DNA of 52,631 nucleotides from Tangfeifania diversioriginum (GTDB lineage: Bacteria; Bacteroidota; Bacteroidia; Bacteroidales; Prolixibacteraceae): assembly GCA_945873105.1 (NCBI GenBank), contig CAMCBW010000038.1, positions 1-52,631 of the forward strand, written 5' to 3'. The notes under the pieces were generated by a model. That model was not told where the DNA came from. It did no database searches and was given only the letters and a program-made list of their open reading frames with translations. Positions within the stretch are counted from its first letter, which is position 1. Every line of letters begins with the position of its first letter. Of the stretch, positions 51,930 through 52,631 are shown piece after piece. Position numbers and translations under genes: made by a program.

Positions 51930-52631
51930 CTAGAGCTTCATCTCCCAGCCCTTTTCGTAGCTGCGGCTCCAAAGCTTCCCGGCCTCCTTGTTGCCAAGGA
52001 TGTGGCCGTTTGCAGGATCCGTTAGCAGCGTGGCACCGGTTCGCTGGGCGATGTTGGCCAGGTGGCAAAGCACCACACTCTTGTGTCCCTCCAGGATGGG
52101 GGCCGTGACTGTGGCCTCCCCGCGGATACTGTCGATGAAGTTGTTCAGGTGGAACAGGTCGGCCTTCCCGCTGGCACTCACCGTGTTGTTGGGGTCGATC
52201 TTGTTGTCGGATTTGATCTCCTTCACCAGCTTGTTGGCCATGTCGTAGACCTTGTACTCCTCCCCGCCGTAGTTGACCAGCGTACCCTTGTCGCCATAGA
52301 CGATGAATCCCCTCCCGTTCCCCTCCACGGGGAAGGAGTTGCAGCTGCGCCCCTCCCAGGAGATGGTCTTCTGGTCACCGAATTCGAAGCAGGCCACCTG
52401 TGTATCGGGGGTTTCCCAGTCATCCTTGAAGGCATAGCGCCCGCCGGCAGAGGTTACCTTGGTCGGGAAGTCTACCCCCAGGAACCAGCGGCAGCAATCC
52501 AGCTCGTGGTTGCCGTTGTTGCAGGCCTCGCCCGTACCCCAGTGCCAGAACCAGTGCCAGTTGTAGTGGATCAGGTTGTCCTTGTACTCCCTGCGGGGGG
52601 CAGGACCCTGCCACAGGTCAAAATCCAGGGT
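51930..52631 (-). CDS. Gfo/Idh/MocA family oxidoreductase, C-terminal part (5' end outside the window)
   Basis: The frame is open from the window edge to the TAG at 51930-51932 (233 residues). It holds the C-terminal substrate domain of the family: HWFWHWGTGEACNNGNHELD, CCRWFLGVDFPTKVTSAGGRY, YAFKDDWETPDTQV and GDKGTLVNYGGEEYKVYD. This group is common in Bacteroidota and Planctomycetes, often exported, and acts on sugar-derived substrates using NAD(P); the NAD-binding domain lies outside. Base composition is visibly richer in G+C than the neighbouring genes. It is 13 bases upstream of the PQQ-propeller start. Confidence 0.88.
   Translation of the reverse strand, partial: TLDFDLWQGPAPRREYKDNLIHYNWHWFWHWGTGEACNNGNHELDCCRWFLGVDFPTKVTSAGGRYAFKDDWETPDTQVACFEFGDQKTISWEGRSCNSFPVEGNGRGFIVYGDKGTLVNYGGEEYKVYDMANKLVKEIKSDNKIDPNNTVSASGKADLFHLNNFIDSIRGEATVTAPILEGHKSVVLCHLANIAQRTGATLLTDPANGHILGNKEAGKLWSRSYEKGWEMKL

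Overview
The window is a piece of a Bacteroidota chromosome, most likely a Bacteroidales/Marinilabiliales-type environmental anaerobe or facultative anaerobe. The case rests on two SusC/SusD-type systems, an ECF sigma/FecR pair controlling one of them, Bacteroidota-type -7 promoter elements (TAnnTTTG) in several intergenic regions, and the absence of strong Shine-Dalgarno sequences. Placement below phylum is inference. I see no tRNA, rRNA, CRISPR array or complete insertion sequence.

Layout. 1-2831 (+): the last codons of a SusD-like lipoprotein, a large TlpA-like thioredoxin protein and a free-standing DsbD alpha-type domain. 2923-10198: loosely connected genes, namely a soluble PAS hybrid histidine kinase, a GH33 sialidase, a small Tat-signal protein, a DUF4403 lipoprotein and a malate/lactate/2,3-diketogulonate dehydrogenase family enzyme. 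10417-40434 (-): one very large polysaccharide utilisation locus (PUL). Read in its transcription direction it runs ECF sigma, FecR anti-sigma, SusC with STN signalling domain, SusD, small lipoprotein, then thirteen enzyme or enzyme-like genes, most of them overlapping or separated by only a few bases. The enzymes include a heparinase-like lyase, a GH50-like enzyme, a GH29 fucosidase, two GH42 beta-galactosidases, a GH42-like protein, a GH28 polygalacturonase, a DUF4380 protein, D-lyxose/mannose isomerase, a PfkB kinase fused to mannitol-1-phosphate dehydrogenase, a GH10/GH28 chimera and two unrecognised secreted proteins. The likely target is a galactose-, fucose- and uronate-containing plant or algal glycan, with cytoplasmic conversion of a released sugar or polyol toward fructose-6-phosphate.

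40933-44196: a lipoprotein with two rhodanese domains and a lipoprotein cytochrome with about 11 hemes, divergent from a Crp/Fnr regulator; the shared intergenic region holds a perfect TTGAT-N4-ATCAA box, so this looks like an anaerobically controlled electron-transfer module. 44378-49825: an amidophosphoribosyltransferase-like protein with Ser in place of the amidotransferase Cys, then gpx, ahpF and ahpC divergent from oxyR, with an OxyR-type four-block site between ahpC and oxyR. 49929-52631 (-): beta-carbonic anhydrase, a PQQ-type beta-propeller protein and the C-terminal part of a Gfo/Idh/MocA oxidoreductase running off the right edge.

The most unusual things are small. There are two copies, in opposite orientation, of a MITE with TCA target duplications; one copy carries two identical-length 21-nt hairpin insertions that account for the whole length difference. 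A second, fully palindromic MITE-like element splits the SusCD genes from the enzyme genes. A strong plus-strand terminator between fecR and susC points to an antisense sRNA over the susC leader. A GH10-GH28 chimera has lost the catalytic residues of both parents.
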